From positions 62,001-126,000 of the forward strand of contig JAOLBX010000004.1 in the NCBI GenBank assembly GCA_028339355.1: DNA of 64,000 nt, given 5' to 3'. This document shows, in pieces, positions 8,080 to 17,518 of this stretch. The position numbers and the translations under genes were made by a program. The first letter of the stretch is position 1; every line of letters begins with the position of its first letter. Below the pieces are notes generated by a model that saw only the letters and a list, made by a program, of their open reading frames with translations, did no database searches and was not told the origin of the DNA. The stretch comes from Bacteroidia bacterium. Its GTDB lineage: Bacteria; Bacteroidota; Bacteroidia; NS11-12g; UBA9320.

Positions 8080-10368
8080 TTATTTTGACTTGTCTAATGT
8101 GTAGGTTATTTGAAATCTAACGGATCGAGGAGCTCCAAGATCTGCCGGTCTAATGGCGTATTCTTTATTGGTAAGATTAGAAACAATAAGGTTGCTATTT
8201 ATTCTATCTGAAAACGCATAACCGATTCGAGCATTAATTAAAGTAACCTCTGTAAGCTGCTTATCCTGAGATTCTTGAATACCAGGTACTACCGAAGCAA
8301 TAATTCCATTGGTAAAAGCTAAATCGATATTTTGCATAGCTGACTGATACGCAATTCCAAATCCAATCCTCCAATTTTTATACCGAACCATCACATCGCC
8401 TTTAATTAAGTCTCTAGGTCTGTATTTTAGAGCATACCCTGAAGTATCTGAACTGGTAGATATATAGCTAATTTGTTGTCCTGTACTGTCTTGTCCAAAC
8501 ATTAATGAGGGCTCTAACGCTTCAGTAATTACCATAGTGTACCCAATAAAACCTTGAATATCAACGATTTTTGTTTTCTTCTGAAATCCAAGATTAAACT
8601 CTGCTCCTTGTACTCTAGCTTTACCAGTATTTAATGTTCTAAAGCCTGCTTTGAAATCCAATGGTGGTATATAGTCCCATATACCAAATGCAAACTCCAT
8701 CATGTTTTCATAATCCATTCTAAACACTGCGGCATCTATCATCATCTGCCATTCCTTTATTTGCAAACCCTGTTTTATACCAATTTCATAACTCGAGCTT
8801 GTTTCTGACATTAAGTTCTTGTTAGGAAAAATAGATATTGGCCCAACAGATGTACTAATATATGACTCTGCGATACTCGGAAATCGATAGCCTTGTCCAA
8901 AACTGCTTCTCAGATAGGTATATTGTGCTAATCTATAATTTAACCCGGCCCTAAAAACTGGTTTTGCCTCAGTCCGCTCATTTAGTTGAAAATATTCATA
9001 CCGAGCACCGCCAGTGGTAGAGATTCTATTCCAGGCCTTTTCTATTTGTAGGTATGTTGCATAATTACTAGCTTGTTGCTTACCTAGATACAATGGTGAT
9101 TTAGTTACACTGTTTATAGCCACCAAGCCTCCTGTAATATTCAACTTGGGTTTAGGCAATGAGTATTGACTTTGGTACTCAGTGTAAATCAAATCAGAAA
9201 AATTAGATTGATTGTTGGACGGATCTCCATTGTCGACCTCATTATTCACCGCTAAGTATCTAGCATTAATATTGTGTCTGAACTTTCCTTTTTGCCATCT
9301 CAAGTAAGGGTCTATGCTAATTCTTGACACAAGGTTGTCTGTAGTCTCGTTATTAAGTGCATTGTATCCAGAATCCAAAGATTGCCAAAGCAAGAAACTT
9401 CCTGAAGTTCCAAACTGATAAGTGGAATTAATACCAACTATTATATTTTTTTCTCCAAATACTTTCTTAAGACCCAATGACCCCCTTATTCGCTTATCAT
9501 AATCTCCCATTTTATAACCCTCATCATCCAACAAGTTCAAGCCTGCAGTCACACCTACTGCTTTATATGTACCTGAGTGATACGCTGTAACATTAGAAAT
9601 CATATTTCTATCATTGCCTTGATAGCGTAATGATTGTCTTTTAGGTAAATCATAAAACCCAGTTGACGCAGAAATTTGTGTAAACGGCTTATTGCTTTTT
9701 CTTGTCTTTATATTTATCACCCCGTTCAAAGCCGAGGAACCGTATATTACTGAACTTGCTCCTTTTAAAATTTCAACTCCCTCTATCCCTTCGGTAGGCA
9801 CAAATGTCCATAATGGCTGGCCTGCATCTCCTGATAACAAAGGCACTCCATCTACAAGTACCTGAACTCTAGAACCCGCACCATAGCTCCATCCGCTGCC
9901 GCTTCTTATATTTGGCTGATTATCTACCACCTGAACACCATTTATCCTACCAATACTTTCTTCCATATTTGTGGGGGCTGTATTGGTAATAAGGTGTGGC
10001 GGAATTATTTCCATTGAAATCGTAGCATTTTTTAACTGCGTTTCTCGTTTATTTTCGGTAACAACCACCGCTCCTAATAAACTGGTTTCTTCATAGAGTA
10101 CAATTTTAGACTTTCCTTTTTTTAACAACCCGTTTTTAAACCCAATCTGAGAGACCACAATTGTCATTGTATTCGCTTCAAAATTATACTTGCCCTCTTC
10201 ATCAGACACCGCCATAATTTTTCCAGACTCAGGATGCATAAACTGTGCACCAATAATCACTTCGTTAGAAGCATCTGTAATTATTCCTTGGTAATTAACC
10301 ATGACTTGTGCAGCACAACGAGTCACCAATACTAGAAAAACTGCTTGTAAGAATAGACCTTTAACCAT
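8080..10368 (-). CDS. TonB-dependent outer-membrane receptor
   Basis: About 762 residues. A signal peptide (ending CAAQ) is followed by a carboxypeptidase-regulatory-like beta domain (about 25-105), a plug domain (about 110-235, with VQVLVDGVPLL and ASSVIYGSSALNGVINI) and a 22-strand type barrel that ends in an aromatic-rich final strand (VRFQITYTLDKSK). It takes up an unknown ligand across the outer membrane with TonB-ExbBD energy; siderophore, cobalamin or peptide cannot be told apart. No SusD gene lies beside it, so glycan uptake is less likely. A GTG at 10383 is in frame, but it lies inside the likely -7 box, so the ATG at 10368 is chosen. Divergent from a T9SS cargo gene. Confidence 0.88.
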   Translation of the reverse strand: MVKGLFLQAVFLVLVTRCAAQVMVNYQGIITDASNEVIIGAQFMHPESGKIMAVSDEEGKYNFEANTMTIVVSQIGFKNGLLKKGKSKIVLYEETSLLGAVVVTENKRETQLKNATISMEIIPPHLITNTAPTNMEESIGRINGVQVVDNQPNIRSGSGWSYGAGSRVQVLVDGVPLLSGDAGQPLWTFVPTEGIEGVEILKGASSVIYGSSALNGVINIKTRKSNKPFTQISASTGFYDLPKRQSLRYQGNDRNMISNVTAYHSGTYKAVGVTAGLNLLDDEGYKMGDYDKRIRGSLGLKKVFGEKNIIVGINSTYQFGTSGSFLLWQSLDSGYNALNNETTDNLVSRISIDPYLRWQKGKFRHNINARYLAVNNEVDNGDPSNNQSNFSDLIYTEYQSQYSLPKPKLNITGGLVAINSVTKSPLYLGKQQASNYATYLQIEKAWNRISTTGGARYEYFQLNERTEAKPVFRAGLNYRLAQYTYLRSSFGQGYRFPSIAESYISTSVGPISIFPNKNLMSETSSSYEIGIKQGLQIKEWQMMIDAAVFRMDYENMMEFAFGIWDYIPPLDFKAGFRTLNTGKARVQGAEFNLGFQKKTKIVDIQGFIGYTMVITEALEPSLMFGQDSTGQQISYISTSSDTSGYALKYRPRDLIKGDVMVRYKNWRIGFGIAYQSAMQNIDLAFTNGIIASVVPGIQESQDKQLTEVTLINARIGYAFSDRINSNLIVSNLTNKEYAIRPADLGAPRSVRFQITYTLDKSK

Positions 10369-10382
10369 ATATTCGTTTTTCA

Positions 10383-10390
10383 CAAATGTA
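10383..10390 (-). promoter_or_regulatory. -7 box of the TonB receptor gene
   Basis: TACATTTG on the minus strand, an exact TAnnTTTG match, ending 14 bases before the ATG at 10368. It lies in the 38-bp gap between two divergent genes. An upstream GTG would start within this box, which argues for the shorter receptor. Confidence 0.5.
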
Positions 10391-10406
10391 TTTAAACTTC
10401 CTAATT

Positions 10407-11129
10407 ATGAAAAGAGTTCTTCTGAGTGCAATTTCAGCCATGTTTATTATTTCATCTGCATTTTCACAGTCTTGCAATCCAGATATTACTATTACTGAAC
10501 CAGGGGTTTATCCCGAACAACCGGATAAAGCATATGCAGATCAATTTTATGAGTTTGTTTTTCAAATATTAGCAATAAGGGATACTACAGTCGAATTTGG
10601 CGGACAACAAGTTACCGCAAATATTGATTCTGTAAAAGTAAACGATGTTATTGGTTTGCCTTCAGGTTTTAACTATGCATGTGAGCCCTCCCGCTGTACT
10701 TTTGACCACACAGCAGTAGGATGCATTAAATTATTTGGAAATCCTACACAAGCACAAGCTGGGGTCTACTCTATAAAAATAGCAACTACAGCCTATGCAA
10801 GTTTAGGTCTGCTCCAAGTGCCGACACCAGACACTGCAGACGGATACGAGCTTATAATAGAGGGAGATGGATCCGCTTCGATATTTAAGGCTGAAAATTT
10901 TGAGATTTCAGTTTATCCAAACCCTTCTTCATTAGGTTTTTACACTCTTAATTCAAGAGCAAAGGTTACCAATCTCAGCATCAAAAATTTGCAAGGCAAA
11001 AATGTCTCCTACATACAAACAGGAGAAAATGGACTAACATATTTAGACTTATCAACCAATCCAAGAGGAGTTTATTTTCTTTCTATATACGCAGAAAATA
11101 GGGTTTCCACTATCAAGATTATATACTAA
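10407..11129 (+). CDS. Secreted protein with T9SS C-terminal sorting domain
   Basis: 240 residues from the ATG at 10407 (a codon at 10386 is in frame but would spoil the signal peptide). The signal peptide is MKRVLLSAISAMFIISSAFS. The central part (about 25-160) is not recognised; it has cysteines in a CNP and a CEPSRC context. The last 80 residues are a type A T9SS sorting domain: FEISVYPNPSS, a central LSIKNLQGK, and PRGVYFLSI with a terminal basic/hydrophobic strand. The protein should cross the outer membrane through the type IX system and be surface-anchored or released. The function is unknown; its promoter region is shared with the TonB receptor gene. Confidence 0.82.
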   Translation: MKRVLLSAISAMFIISSAFSQSCNPDITITEPGVYPEQPDKAYADQFYEFVFQILAIRDTTVEFGGQQVTANIDSVKVNDVIGLPSGFNYACEPSRCTFDHTAVGCIKLFGNPTQAQAGVYSIKIATTAYASLGLLQVPTPDTADGYELIIEGDGSASIFKAENFEISVYPNPSSLGFYTLNSRAKVTNLSIKNLQGKNVSYIQTGENGLTYLDLSTNPRGVYFLSIYAENRVSTIKIIY

Positions 11130-11144
11130 GTATTCTGCATAATA

Positions 11145-11172
11145 TTTGAGTAAAAGATAAGCGTTATCTTTG
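11145..11172 (+). promoter_or_regulatory. Promoter of the E1 dehydrogenase gene
   Basis: TATCTTTG at 11165-11172 matches TAnnTTTG exactly and ends 13 bases before the ATG at 11186. TTTG at 11145-11148 is a possible upstream element, though the 16-base spacing is shorter than usual. Confidence 0.55.
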
Positions 11173-11185
11173 CAGTACTCAAATA

Positions 11186-13570
11186 ATGGCAACAGCAGTG
11201 GCAATAGCATCTAAACAACCCATATCTAAAGAAGAATTTAAACTACAGGTAATATCAGATTATCTGACCGCTTATAAAAGTAGACAAACTTCGCTCATTG
11301 GTCGCAAAGAGGTTTTAACTGGGAAAGCAAAGTTTGGAATATTTGGTGACGGTAAAGAGGTTGCACAAGTGGCGATGGCCAGATATATGGCAAATGGCGA
11401 TTTTAGGGCAGGGTACTATAGAGACCAAACATTAATGTTCGCACTTGGTCTTAGTAATGTACAAAAATTCTTCGCCCAACTATATGCTCATCCAAGTATA
11501 GAACACGAGCCAAGTAGTGCCGGTAGAAGTATGAACGGACACTTTGGTACCCGAATGCTTGACGAAAATGGGGAGTGGTTATCTCAAACCGATAGAATCA
11601 ATATCTCCTCAGACATTTCACCAACTGCAGGACAAATGCCAAGAGTACTTGGACTGGCTTTTGCATCTAAAGTATATAAAGAGAACAAGAACCTTCATCA
11701 AAAAACAGAGTTTTCTAAAAAAGGAAACGAGATAGCTTGGGGCACCATTGGAAATGCTAGTACATCTGAAGGGCATTTTTGGGAAACTATCAATGCCGCC
11801 GGAGTGATGCAAGTACCTATGCTTATAAGTATATGGGACGATGAATACGGAATATCTGTACATGCCAAGCATCAAACTACTAAACAAAATCTGAGTGCAA
11901 TTCTTTCAGGTTTCAAAACAGACAAATTTGGCACAGGAATAGAACTTATAACTGTTAATGGTTGGGACTATCCTGCACTTATGAATGCTTATAAAAAGGC
12001 ATCTAAAGTTTGCAGAGAAAAGCATACCCCTGTAGTCGTGCATGTAAAAGAACTTACACAACCTCAAGGGCACTCAACCTCTGGATCTCACGAAAGATAT
12101 AAGTCTAGCGATAGATTAGCCTGGGAACAAGAGAATGATTGCATTATAAAAATGCGTAAATGGTTGTTAGACAATAAAATATGTACCGAAGAAAAAATAG
12201 AAGGCCTTGAAAAAGAAGCTGTTATAGAGGTAAGAGAGGCAAAAAAAGAAGCTTGGATAGCGTTTACTTCAGAAATAAAATCAGAGGTAAGAGATGCTGT
12301 ACAAGTGCTAGAAGAAATAGATTCAGAAGCTGCACAAAACCTTAAATCAAATACTGATGCAGCTAGAAAAGAAATACTTAAAACTTGTCACTTCGTATTA
12401 CGCGATAACATAGGAAATCCGAATGTAGGAACTTTAAAGACATTTTATGACACATATCTTTCTAAATATCAAGACATATATAGCAGTCATCTTCATAGTC
12501 AATCTGCAAATAGAGGTTTAAGTATTGCTGAAATAAAGCCCTCGTATGACTCTGATGCGGAGTTGCTTAATGGTTTTGAAATACTTAACAGAACATTTGA
12601 CAATCTCCTATCTAGCCACCCAGAAGTCATCGCTTTTGGAGAGGATGTCGGAAAGATTGGTGATGTGAATCAAGGATTTGCTGGCTTACAAGACAAATAT
12701 GGAGACACTCGTGTGATGGACATGGGAATACGAGAAAATACCATCGTAGGGCAGGCCATTGGTGCATCGTTGCGTGGATTAAGACCTATCGCAGAAATAC
12801 AATATCTAGACTATCTGCTGTATGGAATACAAATCATGAGTGATGATGTAGCGACAATCCAGTATAGAACAAAAGGTGGTCAAAAATATCCGCTGATTAT
12901 ACGGACACGTGGTCATAGATTGGAAGGTATATGGCACAGCGGATCTCCTATGGGAATGATTCTTAACGCAGTGAGAGGTATAAATGTATTAGTTCCTAGA
13001 GATATGACAAGAGCCGCTGGGTTCTATAACACTATTATGAAATCTGACGAGCCAGCCATTATAGTAGAATGTTTGAATGGCTACAGACTTAAAGAAAAAT
13101 TACCAAACAACTTAACTGAAATCACGGTTCCCTTGGGAGTGCCTGAGGTGCTAAAAAAAGGTACAGACGTCACAGTAATTACTTACGGTTCGTGTGCACG
13201 TATAGCTCAGGAAGGAATAGTTCAAATAGAGGAAACGGGAATATCCGTTGAACTAATAGATGTGCAGTCTCTTTTACCATTTGATGTAAATCACAGCATC
13301 GTTGAATCCTTGAAAAAAACCAATAAAGTAGTTTTTATGGATGAAGATGTAAAAGGTGGTGCTACGGGTTTTATGATGCAGAAAGTACTCGAAGAACAAG
13401 GAGGTTATGTACACCTCGATAGTGCACCTAGAACACTCACTTCGCAAGACCACCGACCAGCTTATGGTACCGATGGAGATTACTTCTCTAAGTCAAACGC
13501 TGAAGAATTGTTTGATGTAGTGTATGAAATGATGCACGAGAACAATCCTGCTGAATTTCAAAAATTCTAG
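11186..13570 (+). CDS. Fused 2-oxoacid dehydrogenase E1 (alpha and beta in one chain)
   Basis: 794 residues carrying the thiamine-diphosphate E1 alpha domain (about 30-430) and the E1 beta/transketolase-like domain (about 455-790) in one polypeptide. The alpha part has IGNASTSEGHF followed by SIWDDEYGIS, the Bacteroidota form of the ThDP motif (classical GDG...NN). The beta part has FGEDVGKIGDVNQGFAGL, the RENTIVGQAIGASLRG segment and LDVQ-like VELIDVQSLLPFD. It decarboxylates a 2-oxoacid and passes the acyl group to a lipoyl E2. Pyruvate or branched-chain oxoacids are both possible. E2 and E3 genes are not in the window. Two-domain E1 proteins of this kind are common in Bacteroidota. Confidence 0.88.
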   Translation: MATAVAIASKQPISKEEFKLQVISDYLTAYKSRQTSLIGRKEVLTGKAKFGIFGDGKEVAQVAMARYMANGDFRAGYYRDQTLMFALGLSNVQKFFAQLYAHPSIEHEPSSAGRSMNGHFGTRMLDENGEWLSQTDRINISSDISPTAGQMPRVLGLAFASKVYKENKNLHQKTEFSKKGNEIAWGTIGNASTSEGHFWETINAAGVMQVPMLISIWDDEYGISVHAKHQTTKQNLSAILSGFKTDKFGTGIELITVNGWDYPALMNAYKKASKVCREKHTPVVVHVKELTQPQGHSTSGSHERYKSSDRLAWEQENDCIIKMRKWLLDNKICTEEKIEGLEKEAVIEVREAKKEAWIAFTSEIKSEVRDAVQVLEEIDSEAAQNLKSNTDAARKEILKTCHFVLRDNIGNPNVGTLKTFYDTYLSKYQDIYSSHLHSQSANRGLSIAEIKPSYDSDAELLNGFEILNRTFDNLLSSHPEVIAFGEDVGKIGDVNQGFAGLQDKYGDTRVMDMGIRENTIVGQAIGASLRGLRPIAEIQYLDYLLYGIQIMSDDVATIQYRTKGGQKYPLIIRTRGHRLEGIWHSGSPMGMILNAVRGINVLVPRDMTRAAGFYNTIMKSDEPAIIVECLNGYRLKEKLPNNLTEITVPLGVPEVLKKGTDVTVITYGSCARIAQEGIVQIEETGISVELIDVQSLLPFDVNHSIVESLKKTNKVVFMDEDVKGGATGFMMQKVLEEQGGYVHLDSAPRTLTSQDHRPAYGTDGDYFSKSNAEELFDVVYEMMHENNPAEFQKF

Positions 13571-13574
13571 CAAT

Positions 13575-13597
13575 AAAAAAGCGGCCATTGGCCGCTT
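13575..13597. terminator. Bidirectional terminator between the E1 gene and mscL
   Basis: A perfect 8-bp stem (13579-13586 with 13590-13597, AAGCGGCC/GGCCGCTT) with a 3-base loop between convergent genes. On the minus strand it is followed by six T, so it is strongest as the end of mscL; the + strand has a weaker T-rich tail. Confidence 0.8.
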
Positions 13598-13626
13598 CAT
13601 TTATCATTATATGTAGTAAATACTAT

Positions 13627-14028
13627 TTACTTTTTTAATGCATCTCTGATTTCTGTAAGAAGATCTATGTCACTAGGACCTGCTGGTGCTGCTTCTGGCT
13701 CAGGTGGTTTAGTCTTGTTATATGCTCTTACTAAAAGGAACATAACAAATCCTACGATAATTAGATTAATTATACTGTTAATCCATTTTCCCCAAAGAAT
13801 TGCATTTTCAGGTGTAGAAACGGTACCATCTGCTGCTACTACAGCATCATCTAAGACAATTTTCATTTGAGCAAAATCCATGCCCCCTGCAAAATGTCCA
13901 ACAATAGGCATTACCATATCAGTAACGAAACCGTTGATAACAAGCCCTAAAGCAGTAGCCATTATAACAGCAACTGCAAAATCTATGACATTACCTGTCA
14001 TGATGAAATTTTTAAACTGTTTAAACAT
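13627..14028 (-). CDS. mscL: Large-conductance mechanosensitive channel
   Basis: A 133-residue inner-membrane channel that opens at high membrane tension to release solutes during osmotic down-shock. The N-terminal amphipathic helix and TM1 are clear (FKNFIMTGNVIDFAVAVIMA and on, residues 5-40, with the pore-lining small residues), a periplasmic loop spans about 45-75, TM2 about 78-100, and a charged C-terminal helix ends in LLTEIRDALKK. The length matches the family. It stands alone between a terminator and a SprT-like gene. A TATCTTTA sequence about 40 bases upstream may be its -7 box. Confidence 0.96.
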   Translation of the reverse strand: MFKQFKNFIMTGNVIDFAVAVIMATALGLVINGFVTDMVMPIVGHFAGGMDFAQMKIVLDDAVVAADGTVSTPENAILWGKWINSIINLIIVGFVMFLLVRAYNKTKPPEPEAAPAGPSDIDLLTEIRDALKK

Positions 14029-14100
14029 AATTTTTGATTTGGTTGATTTAATTTATAAAACGTAAAGATAGGATTACGTCACACCAATACATAAAACGAA

Positions 14101-14700
14101 TTATTGACAGGGAGAGACAGATGCAGCCTTATTAATAGTATACTTTCTGTTATTTGCAATGTTAAGACATAGCACTCTGCTCCTTCTGGTTTCTAGCTTT
14201 TTATAGCTATGGTTCCTAAACGAAAATTTGCCGCCATCGGGTATATCTTCTAAATAAATCACTGGGGTTGCATCAAATTTTGCAAAAGCTCTTTCTACCT
14301 CTAAACTCACACCACTGCAAGCCTTTGGGTTTTCTAACTCTGCTGTGGTCACTGCTAAAATGTTCTCATCTTTACCAAACTCTTCCTGCATTTTAAAATA
14401 AGTAAATAGCTCTTTAAAATTGGCCTTCCATTCTGGTCCATGAGGTTTGACCTTGTTCTTATATTCTAGGTACGTCTTAAGATGTGCAATTTCGTGTATG
14501 AGTGTGAATAAAAACCTATAGGAGTTAGTATCATGATTGACGCTAATGCTCAATTGTGTACCAAATTGTCTAAAATCGCCTCTTTTGGTCTTTCGTGGTT
14601 TGGTAATCTTTAGGGTACATTTAGACTCATAAATATAATCGAGTATACTCTGAGCTTTAAATTTAGAAAGGTGTTTTTCTAAGTATTCAAGAATACTCAT
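14101..14700 (-). CDS. SprT-like zinc metalloprotease-domain protein
   Basis: 199 residues with an HEIAH zinc-binding motif (69-73) and a downstream HGPEW (87-91), the arrangement of SprT/Spartan-like domains. Human Spartan cleaves DNA-protein crosslinks; the bacterial members are little studied, so a protease role is family-based inference. The C-terminal part ends with a KKLETRRSRVLC segment common to Bacteroidota members; the zinc-ribbon cysteines expected in long SprT proteins are incomplete. The gene begins 6 bp after the psd stop and is probably cotranscribed with gdh and psd. Confidence 0.85.
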   Translation of the reverse strand: MSILEYLEKHLSKFKAQSILDYIYESKCTLKITKPRKTKRGDFRQFGTQLSISVNHDTNSYRFLFTLIHEIAHLKTYLEYKNKVKPHGPEWKANFKELFTYFKMQEEFGKDENILAVTTAELENPKACSGVSLEVERAFAKFDATPVIYLEDIPDGGKFSFRNHSYKKLETRRSRVLCLNIANNRKYTINKAASVSPCQ

Positions 14701-14706
14701 TATGAC

Positions 14707-15363
14707 TTACTTATAAACCGCTAATAATGTTTCGGCTGCTGACACCTTTTGCTCTAATTTGACTTTTATATCTGTTCCAACAGGCACAAAAACATCGACC
14801 CTAGATCCAAACTTAATAAAACCCATTTCTTCACCTTGAGTTGTATTGTCACCAGGCTTGATGTACCACCTTATTCTACGTGCTACCGCACCTGCAATTT
14901 GTCGAAAAAGAATTTCGGTACCCTTTTCTGACTTAATTACAGTCGTTGTTCTTTCATTTTCTGTAGAAGACTTTGGATGCCACGCTACTAAATACTTGCC
15001 CGAATGATATTTAAAGTAACTCACACTGCCCGATATAGGGTTTCTATTTACGTGCACATTAAGTGGTGACATAAAAATAGATATTTGAATCCGTTTATCT
15101 TTAAAGTACTCTGTCTCTTCTACTTCTTCTATTACCACTACTTTGCCATCGCAAGGAGCAACAATTCCATTCTCAACTTTGTAAGAATATCTCGGAGGAT
15201 TTCTGAAAAATCGAATAACCAAAATATACAAAACTAAGAGGGGTAGGCCTATCAAAGCCATCAACCAAGGTGGTGACTCAAGAGCCGACAAACCGTATAA
15301 AATACCTACAAATAAAAATGTAGCTATTAAAATAATCTTAAATCCTTCTCTATGTATTCTCAT
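14707..15363 (-). CDS. psd: Phosphatidylserine decarboxylase (short type)
   Basis: Converts phosphatidylserine to phosphatidylethanolamine at the inner membrane. 218 residues, the short form shared with archaetidylserine decarboxylases. Two membrane segments lie at about 8-50. The processing site is Gly186-Ser187 in KFGSRVDVF; cleavage there would make the pyruvoyl group on the alpha chain. Asp72 (APCDGK) and His104 (LNVHVN) match the residues used in self-processing. The ATG follows directly after the gdh stop with no gap. The CdsA gene just beyond gdh makes the CDP-diacylglycerol that feeds this pathway; pssA is not in the window. Confidence 0.93.
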   Translation of the reverse strand: MRIHREGFKIILIATFLFVGILYGLSALESPPWLMALIGLPLLVLYILVIRFFRNPPRYSYKVENGIVAPCDGKVVVIEEVEETEYFKDKRIQISIFMSPLNVHVNRNPISGSVSYFKYHSGKYLVAWHPKSSTENERTTTVIKSEKGTEILFRQIAGAVARRIRWYIKPGDNTTQGEEMGFIKFGSRVDVFVPVGTDIKVKLEQKVSAAETLLAVYK

Positions 15364-16641
15364 CTAAAATATGCCTCTAAGTTTAGAAGTTTCTGCAACC
15401 TTCTGAATAGCAACGATATAAGCTGCTGTTCTAAGACTACACTTATGTTTTCTTGCCGCTTTATAAACATTATCAAATGCTTGCTTCATTACTCTATCTG
15501 CTCTTCTATTTACTCTCTCTTCTGTCCAAAAGTAACCCAATCTATTCTGAACCCATTCAAAATATGAAACCGACACTCCACCAGCATTTGCTAAAATATC
15601 TGGAACCACCATTACACCATTATCATCCAAAATTTTATCTGCATTAGACGCTGTAGGTCCATTAGCACCCTCTACTATCAATTTAGCCTTTATTCTTCCA
15701 GCATTTTCTTCCGTTATTTGGTCTTCTAGTGCTGCAGGAACCAAAATATCTACATCTAACTCTAACAATTCTTCGTTAGAAATTATTTTGCCTCCTTTGT
15801 ATCCTTCTAAGCTTTTGTGCTTTGCTGTGTATTTTATAGCCTCTTCTATATCTAATCCTTCTTTATTGTAATACGCACCAGATATATCTGAAATAGCTAC
15901 GATACTAACTCCTTGTCCTTCCAATAGTTTAGCCGATATGCTTCCTACGTTTCCAAAACCTTGCACAGCACAAGTAGATTGAGAAGGGTTCATTTTCAGC
16001 TTAGCCATAGCACTACGTGCAGAAACCATTACTCCTCTACCAGTAGCTTCTACCCTGCCAAGTGAGCCTCCAAGTACTAATGGCTTACCTGTAACAACAG
16101 CAGGAGAAGCCTGCCCAGCCAGTTTAGAATATTCATCCATTATCCAAGCCATTGTTTGTGGATTGGTTCCCATATCAGGAGCTGGAATATCTTTCTCTGG
16201 ACCGAAGACATCTCTCATAGCACCAGTAAAACTTCTAGTTAATCTCTCCAGTTCTCCTTCTGACATGCTCCGCGGATCACAAGTGATACCGCCTTTACCT
16301 CCGCCATAAGGAATTCCAACTACTGCACACTTCCAGGTCATCCATGCTGCAAGAGCTTTTACCTCATCTAGGTTTACACCTAAAGAGTATCTTATTCCAC
16401 CTTTACTTGGTCCTAGTTTAGACGAGTGCACAACTCTGTACCCTTGGAACACCTTTACCTTACCATCATCCATAGTAACTGGCAAGCTAACAATCACCGC
16501 CTTTTCGGGAGATTTCAATGCACTGTATGTAGATTCATCCAAGCCCAAAATCATTGCCGCTTCATTAAATCTTTCCATCATAGACTCCAGCGGATTTAAT
16601 TCATCCGTAATAGGAGCTGGTTCTTTGAACTTTAAAGTCAT
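15364..16641 (-). CDS. Glutamate dehydrogenase (Glu/Leu/Phe/Val family)
   Basis: 425 residues. Interconverts glutamate and 2-oxoglutarate plus ammonia with NAD(P). The substrate domain has GPSKGGIRY and PYGGGKGGI with the catalytic lysines, and D at PAPDMGTNP. The Rossmann domain has VQGFGNVGS. The length and motifs fit the hexameric glutamate dehydrogenase of about 420 residues. Coenzyme preference cannot be settled by eye. It is followed without a gap by psd, with a TACATTTG promoter box 33 bases before its ATG, so it probably heads the gdh-psd-sprT unit. A leucine or phenylalanine dehydrogenase is less likely because those proteins are about 360 residues. Confidence 0.92.
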   Translation of the reverse strand: MTLKFKEPAPITDELNPLESMMERFNEAAMILGLDESTYSALKSPEKAVIVSLPVTMDDGKVKVFQGYRVVHSSKLGPSKGGIRYSLGVNLDEVKALAAWMTWKCAVVGIPYGGGKGGITCDPRSMSEGELERLTRSFTGAMRDVFGPEKDIPAPDMGTNPQTMAWIMDEYSKLAGQASPAVVTGKPLVLGGSLGRVEATGRGVMVSARSAMAKLKMNPSQSTCAVQGFGNVGSISAKLLEGQGVSIVAISDISGAYYNKEGLDIEEAIKYTAKHKSLEGYKGGKIISNEELLELDVDILVPAALEDQITEENAGRIKAKLIVEGANGPTASNADKILDDNGVMVVPDILANAGGVSVSYFEWVQNRLGYFWTEERVNRRADRVMKQAFDNVYKAARKHKCSLRTAAYIVAIQKVAETSKLRGIF

Positions 16642-16674
16642 TATGTTGTCGTAATTTTTTATGTTGTATTATGG

Positions 16675-16682
16675 CAAATGTA
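16675..16682 (-). promoter_or_regulatory. -7 box of the gdh operon
   Basis: TACATTTG on the minus strand, an exact TAnnTTTG match, 33 bases before the gdh ATG (16641), in the 85-bp gap between cdsA and gdh. Confidence 0.5.
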
Positions 16683-16726
16683 TTTATTCTACTGATTGCC
16701 TATTCTTAGATATTCAACATTTTTCG

Positions 16727-17518
16727 TCATTGTAGTAACAATATGACCAAATATGGCAATGCGGAGAGATATATTGAATCTATCCTGTCCAATATTCCTC
16801 CATGACCAGGAATTAGATTTCCGCTATCTTTTGCCCCAACCTTCCTTTTCATATACGACTCTACAAAATCACCAAACGTAGCAAATAAAACAATAATACT
16901 CACTACCATATAACCCATAATTGGCAAGTGAAAACATAGGTGATTTAAAACACTCATAATTAGTATAGTAAATATCGCACCTCCAACTGTACCTTCAATA
17001 GTTTTCTTAGGAGATACTTTAGGAAAAATCGGTGTTTTACCAATCGACTTACCTACCAAATACGCCATAGAATCATATAACCAAACAGTGGCAAAATAAA
17101 ACAAGACATACTCTGTATTCAGCGATGGGTTTTGTAAAAACCATACTGCCAATAAACCTAAAGGTAGCCAAAGATATAATGTTGTAGAAACATAATTTAT
17201 ACTGCTTCTATCTTTTAAATTTATGTACGAAATATACATGCATCCTAGTTGTGCAACAAAGGCAATAAGATAAGCATTCAAGCTCAAGTCTCTTGCTCCA
17301 ACAAAAGTGATATACAATATTATGCCTGCAAACACCGCTGGGTTAATCCAAAGATGCTGAGAAGAATCTTTTTTAGCCAAAACAGCCATTTCATTAATTG
17401 ATAAAAATGCTAATAACGCCATAAGAACACCAAAATATGGGGTCTCAAAAACAGCAGCCAAAATCATTATGGCTACGTATATGGCTCCAAAAATTACGCG
17501 TAATGAAAAGTTAGACAT
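16727..17518 (-). CDS. cdsA: Phosphatidate cytidylyltransferase
   Basis: Makes CDP-diacylglycerol from phosphatidic acid and CTP, the branch point of phospholipid synthesis. 263 residues with about seven or eight membrane segments. The family signature lies near the C-terminus: MKRKVGAKDSGNLIPGHGG followed by ILDRIDS, with the conserved K-D and D-R pairs; an upstream SPKKTIEGTVGG is also typical. It overlaps the upstream CPBP gene by 8 bp. Together with psd two genes on, this is a phospholipid cluster. Confidence 0.95.
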   Translation of the reverse strand: MSNFSLRVIFGAIYVAIMILAAVFETPYFGVLMALLAFLSINEMAVLAKKDSSQHLWINPAVFAGIILYITFVGARDLSLNAYLIAFVAQLGCMYISYINLKDRSSINYVSTTLYLWLPLGLLAVWFLQNPSLNTEYVLFYFATVWLYDSMAYLVGKSIGKTPIFPKVSPKKTIEGTVGGAIFTILIMSVLNHLCFHLPIMGYMVVSIIVLFATFGDFVESYMKRKVGAKDSGNLIPGHGGILDRIDSIYLSALPYLVILLLQ